DNA of 64,000 nt from Akkermansia muciniphila (GCF_002884975.1 NZ_PJKB01000001.1:434001-498000); one strand, 5' to 3'; counted from the stretch's first letter, positions 9,909-18,888 are shown. Program-made: numbers and translations. Notes: a model not told the origin generated them from the letters alone.

Positions 9909-9956
9909 GATGTTGCGGGGGTGTTTGAAGGGTTTTAATAATGAAGGAAATGAGGG

Positions 9957-12155
9957 TTAATAGTCCTTGTCCGGGGGGATTTCCGGGGAGCGCTGGGGAA
10001 CGGGGCAGCCGGGTTCAATATCCCTGCGTTCCATCAGGATAGCCCTGGCTTCACGGCGTTCCTTTTCCTCCTTGCTTTCCTTTTGCGTGGCTATTGGTAC
10101 GGGCTTGTCCCCTTCCGGGCGCGGCTGGGGCTGCGGCTGTTCCGCTCCCGGCGTTTCAGGCAGCTTGTCTTTTTCCGGAGAGGAGGGCAGCGGGGCGTTT
10201 TTCATCTCATTCCGGTCCCCCTGGTTTTCCCGGCCCTGGGCGTTGTCCTTGTCCTGCTGGTCCTTGTTTTGCTGGTCCTTGTTTTGCTGGTCCTTGTCCT
10301 GCTGGTCCTTGTCCTGCTGGTCCTTGTTCTGCTGATCCTTGTTCTGCTGATCCTTGTTCTGCTGATCCTTGTTCTGCTGATCCTTGTTCTGCTGATCCTT
10401 GTTCTGCTGATCCTTGTCCTGCTGATCCTTGTTCTGCTGATCCTTGTTCTGCTGATCCTTGTTCTGCTGATCCTTGTTCTGCTGATCCTTGTTCTGCTGA
10501 TCCTGCTGCTCTTGTTGTTTTTTCTTTTCTTCTTCCAATTTCTTCTTTAATTCCTCAAGCTGTTTGCGGTATTCGTCCAGCGCCTTGTCGTAACGCAGCA
10601 TGTCTTCCCTGTTGGCAGCGGCTCCTTCATGAGAACGGTAAGCATTAATGGCATCGTCAAAACGTTTGACGGCTTCCTTGACGTGTTCTTTTGCCACGGG
10701 AATTTTTGCCAGCCGGGCGTCTATTTCCTTGATCTGGTCATCAATGGAGGAGGATTGGGGCTTCGGTTGTTCCTCTTCCGGCCCGGAGAAGGTCATGGTT
10801 TTCCTAGCCTGGGCGGCTTCCAGGTTGCCAAGGTTGAAGTGGGAGTCCGCCTGGAGGCTGGCTTTGGGAGAAAGGAGCGCCCGGGAGAAGGCTTCAGCGG
10901 CTTCCTTGGCGTTGCCCTCCTTCCGTTCCAGCCAGCCTTTGGCGAATTCCAGCGCCTGGCGCGTTTCTTCCGCCAGGTCCGGTGCGGAAAGCATTCCGTC
11001 AATGGCGTTGACTGCCTCCTCCGTTTTTCCCGTGCGCAGCAGGTCCGTGACGTTATCCAGGGCGCTCGTGTCCGCACGCGCCTCTGTGCCCAACAGTCCG
11101 GCGGAGAGCAGGAGCATGGCTCCCAGGGCGGCCATGCCGCGGCGCCCGGAACGGCGGAAGGAGCGCCAGCGGGTGCCGGCAAGAAGGGTGAGGATCAGGC
11201 AGATCAGGGCCGGAACGGCAAAGATGACGTAACGGTCATTCGGCACGCGGCGCACTTCCTCCCGCCCCTCCGTGACGTCCAGGCGGTCCGCAATGTCCTT
11301 GACGAAGCGGTTGAGCGCGGCTCCGTCGGAGAGCTGCACATACTGGCCGTCCGTCTGCCGGGCCAGGTATTGCAGGCTTTCCGGATTGAGCTTGGAAACG
11401 ACGTGCTGGCCGCGGCGGTCGCGGTAAAGGCCGGAGGGGGATTGTTCATCCGGAATGGTGGTACCGATGGTGGTGCCGATGCCCGCCGTGACGATGATGA
11501 GTTCATGCTGCCTGGCGGCTTCCGCCGTCTTGTAGGTGATGTTGACGGTGTCTTCACCGTCGCTCAGGATGACCAGGGCATTTCTGGCGTCCGCCTCCTT
11601 GTCCCGCTTGAAGGTCTGGAGGGCCAGCCGAACGACGTTTTCCAGGTTGGTTCCCCCCTGGGAGACCCAGCCGAATTGAAGCTGTTCAATGGTTTCCTTC
11701 AGCGCGTTGTGGTCATGGGTGAGGGGCATGAGCAGAACGGCGTCCCCGGAGAAGATGATGATGCCGAAGTTGTCCCCCGGCAGGGCGTCCAGCAGGTCAT
11801 AGGCGGCGGTTTTAGCCCTTCCCAGGCGGGTGGGGGAGGCGTCCTTGCTGAGCATGGAGCGGGAGCAGTCAATGGCAATCAGGATGTTGCGCGATTTGGG
11901 AATTTCCCTTACCTCCGTGTATCCGTCCACCGGGCGCGCAACGGAGAGGATGGCGAAGATGGACGCCAGCACGGCAAAGATGACGGGGAGCACCCGGTGC
12001 CAGGTGGCCGGAGCGTGAACCAGCTCCTGCCGGTATTCCGGGGAGACGAGCACTTCCCATTTTCTGGAACGGCGGCGCCACAGCCACCAGGCCGCCGCCG
12101 CGAGCAGGGCGGGGAGGATAAGCGCGTACAGAACGTAGGGATAAAGGAAGGTCAT
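9957..12155 (-). CDS. BatB/BatC-type VWA-TPR membrane protein with a long Lys-Asp-Gln-Gln-Asn repeat
   Basis: The 732-residue protein starts with two membrane segments and a von Willebrand A domain with an intact MIDAS motif DCSRS near residue 95 and downstream Thr and Asp ligands (LMPLTHD, LSDGED). A membrane helix near 310 and a second near 340 follow, then helical TPR-like sequence (residues 370-460 and on to 550) as in BatC. A highly charged tail contains 16 consecutive five-residue units KDQQ(N/D), and the C-terminus is Pro/Glu-rich. The combination of BatB (VWA) and BatC (TPR) in one chain is a fusion. It lies 18 bp downstream of the BatA gene and so is probably translated from the same transcript. 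The repeat tail is probably disordered. Confidence 0.85.
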   Translation of the reverse strand: MTFLYPYVLYALILPALLAAAAWWLWRRRSRKWEVLVSPEYRQELVHAPATWHRVLPVIFAVLASIFAILSVARPVDGYTEVREIPKSRNILIAIDCSRSMLSKDASPTRLGRAKTAAYDLLDALPGDNFGIIIFSGDAVLLMPLTHDHNALKETIEQLQFGWVSQGGTNLENVVRLALQTFKRDKEADARNALVILSDGEDTVNITYKTAEAARQHELIIVTAGIGTTIGTTIPDEQSPSGLYRDRRGQHVVSKLNPESLQYLARQTDGQYVQLSDGAALNRFVKDIADRLDVTEGREEVRRVPNDRYVIFAVPALICLILTLLAGTRWRSFRRSGRRGMAALGAMLLLSAGLLGTEARADTSALDNVTDLLRTGKTEEAVNAIDGMLSAPDLAEETRQALEFAKGWLERKEGNAKEAAEAFSRALLSPKASLQADSHFNLGNLEAAQARKTMTFSGPEEEQPKPQSSSIDDQIKEIDARLAKIPVAKEHVKEAVKRFDDAINAYRSHEGAAANREDMLRYDKALDEYRKQLEELKKKLEEEKKKQQEQQDQQNKDQQNKDQQNKDQQNKDQQNKDQQDKDQQNKDQQNKDQQNKDQQNKDQQNKDQQNKDQQDKDQQDKDQQNKDQQNKDQQDKDNAQGRENQGDRNEMKNAPLPSSPEKDKLPETPGAEQPQPQPRPEGDKPVPIATQKESKEEKERREARAILMERRDIEPGCPVPQRSPEIPPDKDY
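10251..10502 (-). repeat. 15-bp in-frame tandem repeat encoding KDQQ(N/D)
   Basis: Sixteen full 15-bp units and a partial seventeenth lie inside the BatB/C-type gene. Read on the minus strand each unit gives Lys-Asp-Gln-Gln-Asn or the Asp-ending variant. Most units are identical at the nucleotide level; those near the 3' end of the gene carry GG for GA or TT for CT variants. The length is a multiple of three, so copy-number change keeps the frame. Confidence 0.97.
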
Positions 12156-12173
12156 GGCGGGGAAGGGATGGTG

Positions 12174-13160
12174 TTACGGCGCGGGGGCGGGTTTGAGCAC
12201 TTGCAGGGAGAGGCCCAGAAGCGTCAGCGCGGCGCCCGTGACAAGGAAGTACATGAAGTATTCCTCAATGTGGCGGACGGTCTGCACCTTGGCCTCGCTT
12301 TTTTCCAGCTTGCCGATGGAGGTGAACGCCTTGTTGAAGGAGGCCATGTTGGTGGCCCGGAAGTGTTCCCCGCCCGTAATCTGGGCTATTTTCCGCAGGG
12401 TGGGTTCATCAAATTCACTCTGCACCACCATGCCGTTCGCCAGGGTGCCGTCTTCCGTGCCCACGGCGATGGTATAAATCTTGATGCCCAGCTTGGCCGC
12501 GTTTTCCGCCGCCACCAGCGGGGATATCTGGCCGGAGTTGGAAGCGCCGTCCGTCACCAGGATGATGATTTTTGATTTGGTGTCCTTGCGGTCGTCCAGC
12601 CGGGTGGCCGCCGCCGCAATGGCGGAGCCGATGGCCGTGCCGTCCGCCTGGATCATGCGCAGGTGGAAGTCACGGATGATGCTGTTGACCAGGGCGTGGT
12701 CCAGCGTGAGGGGGCAGAAGGATTTGGTTTTCCCGGCGAAGCCCACGACGCCGATGCGGTCGTCCGGACGGCTGTCCACAAACTGGGTGATGACGTGCTT
12801 GGCCGCCACCAGGCGGTTGATGGGCATGCGGTTAAGGACCATGTCCGGCGTCTCCATGGAGTAGGAGAGGTCAAAGGCGATCATGATGTCAATGCCGTTG
12901 ACAGTGCGGAAGGTTTTGTCCTCCACCTTCTGCGGGCGGGCCAGGCCGATGGTGATGGCCGCTGCCGCCAGCACGAAGCAGACGGCCCCTATTTTCCCGG
13001 CCAGGGACTGGGGCGTGCGCGCCAGGGAGGCGATGAAGCGCACGGTGGGGTAGGTGATGGAGCCTTCCGCGCCCCGCCTGCGGCGGAGGATGATGAGGCA
13101 CAAGATGAAGGGAAGAACGTAAAGCCATTCAGGTTGTGCGAATTGGAAGTGTTCCGTCAT
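12174..13160 (-). CDS. BatA-type von Willebrand A domain membrane protein
   Basis: The 328-residue protein has two N-terminal membrane segments (about residues 10-25 and 55-75), a VWA domain and a C-terminal membrane helix near 305. The MIDAS motif DLSYS lies near residue 95. CPLTLDH and LVTDGASNSG give the other metal-contacting positions, so it should bind a divalent cation. The size and topology match BatA. It starts 6 bp after the DUF4381-like gene and is followed after 18 bp by the BatB/C protein; two adjacent VWA proteins are the hallmark of Bat operons. Confidence 0.9.
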   Translation of the reverse strand: MTEHFQFAQPEWLYVLPFILCLIILRRRRGAEGSITYPTVRFIASLARTPQSLAGKIGAVCFVLAAAAITIGLARPQKVEDKTFRTVNGIDIMIAFDLSYSMETPDMVLNRMPINRLVAAKHVITQFVDSRPDDRIGVVGFAGKTKSFCPLTLDHALVNSIIRDFHLRMIQADGTAIGSAIAAAATRLDDRKDTKSKIIILVTDGASNSGQISPLVAAENAAKLGIKIYTIAVGTEDGTLANGMVVQSEFDEPTLRKIAQITGGEHFRATNMASFNKAFTSIGKLEKSEAKVQTVRHIEEYFMYFLVTGAALTLLGLSLQVLKPAPAP

Positions 13161-13166
13161 GGTGTG

Positions 13167-13781
13167 CTAGCGTTGGTTGGAGCGTGCGGCAGGTTTTTTG
13201 ACGACGAGGTCCGTTTCCTCCTTCGTGCGCCGGGCGTCGTCCTCGATGTCATTGATAAGTTGGACTGTGTCGTCCGCCAGTTCGTTGACCAGGGAGTCGT
13301 TTTCCGGGGTGTCCGGTTCATATTTCAGGGCGGCCATGCGGTCCAGCAGGTCGCGCGTGGGGGTCTGGAGTTCAGAGGGGAGTGCGGTAAGCGCGTCCGC
13401 CCGGCGGTTGAACTCCTGCTGGGTTTCATACAGCGCCGGGTCCTTGGTTTCCCCCACCAGGTACTTGCGGAGGAGCAGGGAGAATTCCACGGCGGCCTGC
13501 CTGAGGGTGGGGTGGGTTTCCCGGAGGGCCGTGATGTCCCGGATGGCGGTTTCCGCCGGGGTAAGCGGCACGGCAGGAGTGCGCCCCTTCCTGCGGATGA
13601 GCACGATGACGGCGATGGCGACGGCCAGCAGGATGGCCGAGAGCATGATCCAGATGCCCCACGTATCCCAGAAGCCCGCGTGCAGGTAGGCGTCCGGGGA
13701 CTGCGTTTCCATCAGCGTGGGGAAGGCCGGCGGTTCCGGAATGGCCGTGGGGGGAGTCTGGAAGGTGGCGGGAGCGGGCAT
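13167..13781 (-). CDS. DUF4381-like membrane protein of the Bat cluster
   Basis: The product (about 204 residues) has a Pro/Ala-rich N-terminus, one membrane helix near residues 48-66 ending in RRKGR, and a helical cytoplasmic domain with sequence like AVEFSLLLRKYLVG. This is the layout of DUF4381 proteins found between DUF58 and VWA genes in MoxR operons. The frame extends to 13964, but that part overlaps the DUF58 gene in another frame. I choose the ATG at 13781, just after the DUF58 stop at 13801. The role is unknown; location suggests a partner of the VWA proteins. Confidence 0.78.
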   Translation of the reverse strand: MPAPATFQTPPTAIPEPPAFPTLMETQSPDAYLHAGFWDTWGIWIMLSAILLAVAIAVIVLIRRKGRTPAVPLTPAETAIRDITALRETHPTLRQAAVEFSLLLRKYLVGETKDPALYETQQEFNRRADALTALPSELQTPTRDLLDRMAALKYEPDTPENDSLVNELADDTVQLINDIEDDARRTKEETDLVVKKPAARSNQR

Positions 13782-13800
13782 GGCTGGCGGGGAAGGGGGG

Positions 13801-14691
13801 TTAGCGTGAGAATTTACGGGACCTTCTGGAGAAGAGGGCCTGGAGGGGCGGCATGAAGTTGTCCGTGGTCTGGAGGTCCAGGAAGTCGATCCCCAGGCGG
13901 CGGAAGTCCTGCGTCCATTTTTCGCGGTGCAGGTGCACCACGTTGGCGTGGGCTTCCCGGACATCCTGCCGGGAGAGGTTCAGGAACATGCTCCGGCTGG
14001 TTTCCGGGTCTTTCAGGATGACGCGCCCGGCGTCCGGAAGGTGAAGTTCCATGGGGTCCGCCACACGGATGGGGATGAAATCATGCTTAAAATTGAGCTG
14101 GCCCAGGGCGGCCTTGTTGTGCTCGCTCCAGAAGTCACTGATCATGATGACCATGGCCGCCTTTTTCTGGGAAAGGACAAGCTGGCGGGCCACGTCAGAG
14201 ATGCTTTGGTCGGTCCCGTCGTTTTTGCTGGCTACGATTTCACGCACGATGCGCAGGGTCTGCTTGATACCCTTGGCCGGGGGGATGTACCGGGAGTGGC
14301 TGTTCCCGTAAATGAGGAGGCCGCACTTGTCCCCGCTCTGGGCCGCGCTGAAGGCGAGCACCGCCGCCACTTCCGCCGCGTAGTCCAGTTTGGAGGCGCG
14401 GGCTGCGGAGGAGGCGTAGTGCATGGAGCCGCTGACGTCCACCGCCAGAATGACGGCCTGCTCCCGTTCCTCCCGGAAGCGGCGCACGAAGGGGGAATTC
14501 ATCCTGGCCGTCACCTTCCAGTCAATGAAGCGGGGATCGTCTCCCGGCATGTATTCCCGGAAGTCGTCAAAATCCAGCCCCTGGCCGCGGAAGCCGGACT
14601 GGTATTGCCCGGCGAAGCTTTCCGTGGCCAGATGCCTGGCGCGCAGTTCAATGCGGCGCACGCGCTTGAGAATGTCTGAGGCTTTATCCAT
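13801..14691 (-). CDS. DUF58 domain protein (VWA-like) of the MoxR/Bat cluster
   Basis: The 296-residue soluble protein has the DUF58 signature FDDFREYMPGDDPRFIDWK near residue 60, followed by a VWA-like half with DVSGSMHYAS. I choose ATG 14691 over an upstream start at 14718 because GGGAGG stands 8 bases before it, one of the few clear ribosome binding sites in this cluster. DUF58 proteins normally pair with a MoxR ATPase, whose gene lies directly upstream here. Confidence 0.9.
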   Translation of the reverse strand: MDKASDILKRVRRIELRARHLATESFAGQYQSGFRGQGLDFDDFREYMPGDDPRFIDWKVTARMNSPFVRRFREEREQAVILAVDVSGSMHYASSAARASKLDYAAEVAAVLAFSAAQSGDKCGLLIYGNSHSRYIPPAKGIKQTLRIVREIVASKNDGTDQSISDVARQLVLSQKKAAMVIMISDFWSEHNKAALGQLNFKHDFIPIRVADPMELHLPDAGRVILKDPETSRSMFLNLSRQDVREAHANVVHLHREKWTQDFRRLGIDFLDLQTTDNFMPPLQALFSRRSRKFSR

Positions 14692-14785
14692 GAAGTAATC
14701 CTCCCTGTTTGAGTTCAATCAGGTTTTAACGAGGTGCCCCGCAGGGCCTGAAGGATAAGGGCGGGGGAACGCCCGCCTTCTGCCG

Positions 14786-15769
14786 TCACGGCACGGGGAC
14801 CTTCGTCAGGATGTGGTCAATGACGTCGTCCGTGGTGATGTTTTCCGCTTCCGCTTCATAGGAGAGCAGGATGCGGTGGCGCAGGATGTCATGGGCCAGG
14901 TCCTTGATGTCCTGCGGGGTGACGAAGGAACGGTGGTGCATGAAGGCGTTGGCGCGGGAGGCCAGGGCCAGGTTGATGGTGGCGCGGGGGGATGCGCCCG
15001 CGCGGATGAGGCCGCGCAGCTTCACGTCCACCGTTTCCGGGAAACGGGTGGCGCGCACCAGGTCCACGATGTAGCCGCGCACGGCGTCGTCAATGTAAAT
15101 CTGGTTCACCAGGTCGCGGGAGGCAGCCACCTGTTCCGGCGTGGTGACCGGAGAGGTTTCCGGCGGCTTGGCGGAGCTTGCCATGAGGTCCAGCACCTGG
15201 AGTTCCTCCTCTCGGGTGGGATAGGTGACCAGCACCTTGAAGAGGAAGCGGTCAAGCTGGGCTTCCGGAAGCTGGTAGGTGCCTTCCTGGTCAATGGGGT
15301 TCTGCGTAGCCAGCACCAGGAAGGGGTCCGGCAGGCGGTAGGTGGTTTCACCCAGCGTCACCTGGCGTTCCTGCATGGCTTCCAGCAGGGCGGACTGCAC
15401 CTTGGCGGGGGCGCGGTTGATTTCATCCGCCAGAATAAGGTTGGCGAAGATCGGGCCTTTCTTGGCCGTGAACTGCCTTTCCTCCGGATTATAGATCATG
15501 GTGCCCAGCAGGTCCGCCGGCAGGAGGTCCGGCGTGAACTGGATGCGGGCGAACTGCGCGTGCAGCGTGCCCGCCATGGCTTTGACGGAAAGCGTCTTGG
15601 CAAGGCCGGGCACGCCTTCCAGAAGAACGTGCCCTTTGCAGAGGAGGCTGAGGATCAACCTGTCCACCAGCGCCTGCTGGCCGATGACCACCTTGCCAAC
15701 CTCCGTTCTGAGAGCAGAAATCCACGATGAGTTCGCGGCGATAATTTCGTTGAATTCTCGGGTGTCCAT
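14786..15769 (-). CDS. MoxR family AAA+ ATPase
   Basis: The 327-residue MoxR-type ATPase is a chaperone-like AAA+ protein that acts on VWA-domain partners. It has a Walker A region in EGVPGLAKT, Walker B in LILADEINRAP, sensor 1 in LATQNP and an arginine-rich segment QLDRFLFKV. I choose ATG 15769 (MDTREF); the frame runs on to 15841, but those 24 residues overlap the end of gatA and look non-coding. The gene heads the Bat set and lies 55 bp after gatA on the same strand. Confidence 0.93.
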   Translation of the reverse strand: MDTREFNEIIAANSSWISALRTEVGKVVIGQQALVDRLILSLLCKGHVLLEGVPGLAKTLSVKAMAGTLHAQFARIQFTPDLLPADLLGTMIYNPEERQFTAKKGPIFANLILADEINRAPAKVQSALLEAMQERQVTLGETTYRLPDPFLVLATQNPIDQEGTYQLPEAQLDRFLFKVLVTYPTREEELQVLDLMASSAKPPETSPVTTPEQVAASRDLVNQIYIDDAVRGYIVDLVRATRFPETVDVKLRGLIRAGASPRATINLALASRANAFMHHRSFVTPQDIKDLAHDILRHRILLSYEAEAENITTDDVIDHILTKVPVP

Positions 15770-15824
15770 GATTCTTAGTAGCGGGTGAGACAGTCTGCCG
15801 TGCGCCGGCGTTGAAAAATTCCGA

Positions 15825-17237
15825 TTATTTCCCAAGGGCAAATCCGGTTTTTAACAGAAGATCTTCCCGGAAATGGGGGGCGATCATCTGGAAGCCCACC
15901 GGGAGTTCCAGGTTCCCTTCCTTCACGGCTCCGCAGGGGATGGAGATGGCGGGCAGCCCGGCCAGGTTGGCGGGGATGGTGTAAATGTCCGCCAGGTAGG
16001 TCTGGAGGTGGTCCAGCGCGGAGTCTCCGATTTTAGGCGCGGGCGCGGGGGAGGTGGGGCCCACGATGATGTCCGCCCTGGAAAAGGCTTCCGCAAAGTC
16101 TTTGGCCACCAGGGAGCGGACCTTCTGCGCGCGGGAGTAGTAGGCGTCATAGTAGCCGGAACTGAGCACGTAGGTTCCCAGGATGATGCGGCGCTTGACT
16201 TCCGGGCCGAAGCCCTCTTCACGGGTGCGTGAGAAAAGTTCCACCAGGCCGTTGGCGTCTTCCGCCCGCTTGCCGTAGCGCACGCCGTCAAAGCGGGAGA
16301 GGTTGGAGGAAGCCTCCGCGCAGGCAATGATATAATAGGCGGCCACCACGGCGTCCGCGTGGGGAAGGCTGATTTCCACCAGTTCCGCGCCCAGGCTTTC
16401 CAGTTGCTTCACGGTGTTCTGCACGGCCTCGGAAATGCCCGGATGGTTGCCGGAGGTGAAATATTCCGCGGGGATGCCCACTTTTAGGCCCTTGACGTCG
16501 CGGCCCAATGCGGCCTCAAAATCCGGCACGGGCTGGTCTGCGGACGTGGAGTCCTTCGGGTCGTGCCCGGAGATGGCCTGGAGCAGGATGGCGGCGTCTT
16601 CCACCGTCCGGGTCATGGGGCCTATCTGGTCCAGGGAGGAGGCGAAGGCAACCAGGCCGTAGCGGGAGACGCGTCCGTAAGTAGGCTTGAGGCCCACGAT
16701 GCCGCAGTGCCCGGCGGGCTGCCGGATGGAACCGCCCGTGTCCGAACCCAGCGCGGCGATGGCGGTGGCGGACGCGACGGCGGCGGCGGAGCCGCTGGAG
16801 GAACCGCCGGGGATGTGGTCCGGAGCGTTCGGGTTGCGCGTGACGCCGTAAGCGGAGTTTTCACCGCTGGCGCCCATGGCGAATTCATCCATGTTCGTCC
16901 GGCCCAGGGGGATGCCGCCCGCTGCCTTCAGCAGGCGGATGGAGGTGGCGTCATAAGGAGAAGCATAGGGAGCCAGGAGGCGGGAGGCGCAGCGCGTCGG
17001 CTGGCCCAGGACGTTGATATTGTCCTTCACGGCGATGGGGATGCCGGCCAGGGGGCTGGCAGTGTCCGCCGCGGCTGCGGCCCGGAGGGCGGCCTCACGG
17101 TCAAAGGAGATATAGGCGTTGGTGGTCTGGTCCGCCTCAATGGCGTCCGCGGTCAGGTTGACCAGGTCGGCGGGGGAAAGTTCCTTGCGGCGCAGGCGGT
17201 CGCGCCACTGGGCCAGGGTGCCTTGAATGCTTGACAT
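15825..17237 (-). CDS. gatA: Aspartyl/glutamyl-tRNA(Asn/Gln) amidotransferase subunit A
   Basis: The 470-residue amidase subunit of GatCAB releases ammonia from glutamine to convert Glu-tRNA(Gln) or Asp-tRNA(Asn). The amidase-signature triad is present: Lys in AVKDNINV, the cis-Ser in GGSSSGSAAAV and the nucleophile Ser in DTGGSIRQPAG. The length is normal. gatC lies 55 bp upstream on the same strand. gatB is not in the window, so it must be elsewhere. Confidence 0.97.
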   Translation of the reverse strand: MSSIQGTLAQWRDRLRRKELSPADLVNLTADAIEADQTTNAYISFDREAALRAAAAADTASPLAGIPIAVKDNINVLGQPTRCASRLLAPYASPYDATSIRLLKAAGGIPLGRTNMDEFAMGASGENSAYGVTRNPNAPDHIPGGSSSGSAAAVASATAIAALGSDTGGSIRQPAGHCGIVGLKPTYGRVSRYGLVAFASSLDQIGPMTRTVEDAAILLQAISGHDPKDSTSADQPVPDFEAALGRDVKGLKVGIPAEYFTSGNHPGISEAVQNTVKQLESLGAELVEISLPHADAVVAAYYIIACAEASSNLSRFDGVRYGKRAEDANGLVELFSRTREEGFGPEVKRRIILGTYVLSSGYYDAYYSRAQKVRSLVAKDFAEAFSRADIIVGPTSPAPAPKIGDSALDHLQTYLADIYTIPANLAGLPAISIPCGAVKEGNLELPVGFQMIAPHFREDLLLKTGFALGK

Positions 17238-17292
17238 GGAAAGAAAGGGGTAAGAACGGTTGAAACGTGAAAAGGGAGGGACCGGGAGGAGG

Positions 17293-17586
17293 TCAGGCGG
17301 ATTCCACCACCTTGGGCGTGCGGAACTGCCCCTGGGACTGCTGGGGGGCGTTGGAAAGGGCTTCCTCCTGGGAAAGGCCGGGTTCCGGAACGTCCTCGCG
17401 CATCACGTCCATCGTGGGCAGGGGATGGTTCATGGGGGCGATGCCCGTGACGTCATAGGATTCCAGCTTGGTGATATAGGCCAGGACTTTGTCCAGGTCC
17501 TGGGAAAAGAGGGCGGCTTCTTCCTCCGTCAGGTCGATGCGCGCCAGTTTGGCAATGTAGGCTACGTCAATTTGGGGCGTGCTCAT
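17293..17586 (-). CDS. gatC: Aspartyl/glutamyl-tRNA amidotransferase subunit C
   Basis: The 97-residue protein has the GatC pattern: an N-terminal helix VAYIAKLARIDLTEEEAALF, then DKVLAYITKLESYDV, and a late MREDVPEPGLSQEEALSNAP motif. It wraps around GatA-GatB and helps assemble the complex. It is followed by gatA, with which it probably forms a transcript. Confidence 0.95.
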   Translation of the reverse strand: MSTPQIDVAYIAKLARIDLTEEEAALFSQDLDKVLAYITKLESYDVTGIAPMNHPLPTMDVMREDVPEPGLSQEEALSNAPQQSQGQFRTPKVVESA

Positions 17587-17631
17587 GATGTGGGAACGTG
17601 CGTAATATATAAGAGAAAGGGAGGGTGAGGC

Positions 17632-17964
17632 CTATTGCTGTTCCAGCAGGCGGACAATCCAGCAGAAGGAGGCGGCGATGGCGCAGACCAGCAGGCCCAG
17701 CAGCATGAAATTTTCACGCAGCTCCCGCCTCATGTTGGTGGCGCGGCCGTCGCGGGCCACCACGGCGCGCAGGGCGCGGTTCTGGGTGCCTTCCCGCACG
17801 CGGTCCGGCGGGGGCATGGTATTGCGGTCCAGGCGCATGCGCGTTTGCTGCGCGGGGCGTTTGAGAGAGGCTTCCAATTCCTGGATGCGGTTCTCAATTT
17901 CCCGGGAAGCGCGGTCCAGTTCTGCCAGTTCTGAGGAACGGCGTTTGGCTTTTCTTTTAATCAT
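17632..17964 (-). CDS. Small basic protein with a coiled coil and C-terminal membrane helix
   Basis: I do not recognise this 110-residue protein. It starts with a lysine/arginine-rich stretch (MIKRKAKRRSSELAELDR), has a short coiled-coil-like helix (residues 10-35), a basic middle, and one membrane helix near residues 86-104 with a five-residue tail. Its ATG overlaps the stop of the preceding gene by four bases (ATGA), so the two are translationally coupled. The topology suggests a tail-anchored membrane protein acting with the neighbouring coiled-coil protein. Confidence 0.72.
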   Translation of the reverse strand: MIKRKAKRRSSELAELDRASREIENRIQELEASLKRPAQQTRMRLDRNTMPPPDRVREGTQNRALRAVVARDGRATNMRRELRENFMLLGLLVCAIAASFCWIVRLLEQQ

Positions 17965-18578
17965 GATGCGGAGGGGCTGAAAATCCAGATGAAGAAGAGG
18001 ATGATGAGGGCGATCAGGAGCAGGGGAAGGTGGAAGGAAAGGCCCTGGAGGAACTGGGTCATGAATTCACGGGAGCTGATGCGCACCTTGCTGGAACGGC
18101 GCACGCCCGTGAGCACCTTGGTGTGCTGCATGCGGGCGCACTGCTGGACGGCGTCCGCGAACTCCTCCTCGCAGCGGTCAATGACCTGCTGGCCCTGGCT
18201 GATCAGGTTGTCCGTATTTTCAATGGGCCATTCATCCGGGCGCACGGTGCTGAGCATCTTCAGGCTGCGCGTCAGGGTCATGTGAATCTGTTCCAGTTCA
18301 TTGCTCTCCTGCCGGAGGCTCTCCACCTCCCGGGAAATGAGGTCCGCGGCATTCACCATGCGGTCTCCCAGTTCATTCTGCTGGTCCATGAAGCGGGCCT
18401 TGCGCAGATGGCTTTCCTCCAAACGGCGGCGGGAGCTTTCCACCTCCTCCTTCTCCTTCCGCAGCTGTTCCAGCCTCAGCTGGGCCTGTTCCATGTCGGA
18501 ATCCACCTGGTCGTCTGCCTGGGGATTGAAACCGGGATCGGCGTCCATGCGGCGGTATTGGGGATTGCTTGGTCTCAT
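17961..18578 (-). CDS. Coiled-coil protein with C-terminal membrane anchor
   Basis: An unrecognised protein of about 205 residues. Residues 25-115 are strongly helical and charged (EQLRKEKEEVESSRRRLEE and following heptads), consistent with a coiled coil. A hydrophobic helix at about 180-200 ends in IWIFSPSAS. The frame opens at 18659, but I choose ATG 18578 because the preceding residues lack the coiled-coil character and upstream DNA is promoter-like. It overlaps the next gene by 4 bp. Two tail-anchored coiled-coil proteins in a row suggest a membrane-linked complex; I cannot name it. Confidence 0.72.
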   Translation of the reverse strand: MRPSNPQYRRMDADPGFNPQADDQVDSDMEQAQLRLEQLRKEKEEVESSRRRLEESHLRKARFMDQQNELGDRMVNAADLISREVESLRQESNELEQIHMTLTRSLKMLSTVRPDEWPIENTDNLISQGQQVIDRCEEEFADAVQQCARMQHTKVLTGVRRSSKVRISSREFMTQFLQGLSFHLPLLLIALIILFFIWIFSPSAS

Positions 18579-18888
18579 ATGCGGTAAAAATGATGCGTGC
18601 CGGGATACGGGAATGCAGTGGATTACGGCGTTTCCGGGCAATATGGCCCCGTCAGGCAATCCCTGCGCGTGTTATTATTTAACTTTCACAAAATAAATCA
18701 AGCCAAGAAGAAGGTAAAAAGTGATTTTCCAAGTACATCCCCGGAACGGAATGCAGGGGCGTTTTATCCACCCCCGCCGCATGTCCGGACCCTCTGCCGG
18801 GGAGGAATCCGCCCCTCTTTCCCGCAAAGGTGGATGGCATGCGCTTTTTTTATGGTCAAGGGCATGGCATTGTTGGTATGTAAGGAAC
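18579..18888. other. Divergent intergenic region
   Basis: About 310 bp between the divergent coiled-coil gene and the pseudokinase/SUMF cluster. It has an AT-rich patch (18665-18725) suited to promoters in both directions. I see no RNA gene or convincing small reading frame. Confidence 0.5.

Noticed and set aside
10083-10550. Plus-strand frames with long leucine/valine repeats or CSADPCSADP repeats
   Set aside because: They are shadows of the KDQQN repeat of the minus-strand BatB/C gene.
16210-16232. CRISPR-repeat-like string TCACGGGTGCGTG inside gatA
   Set aside because: It is a 13-base chance match within a conserved codon context, a single copy, with no spacer pattern around it.
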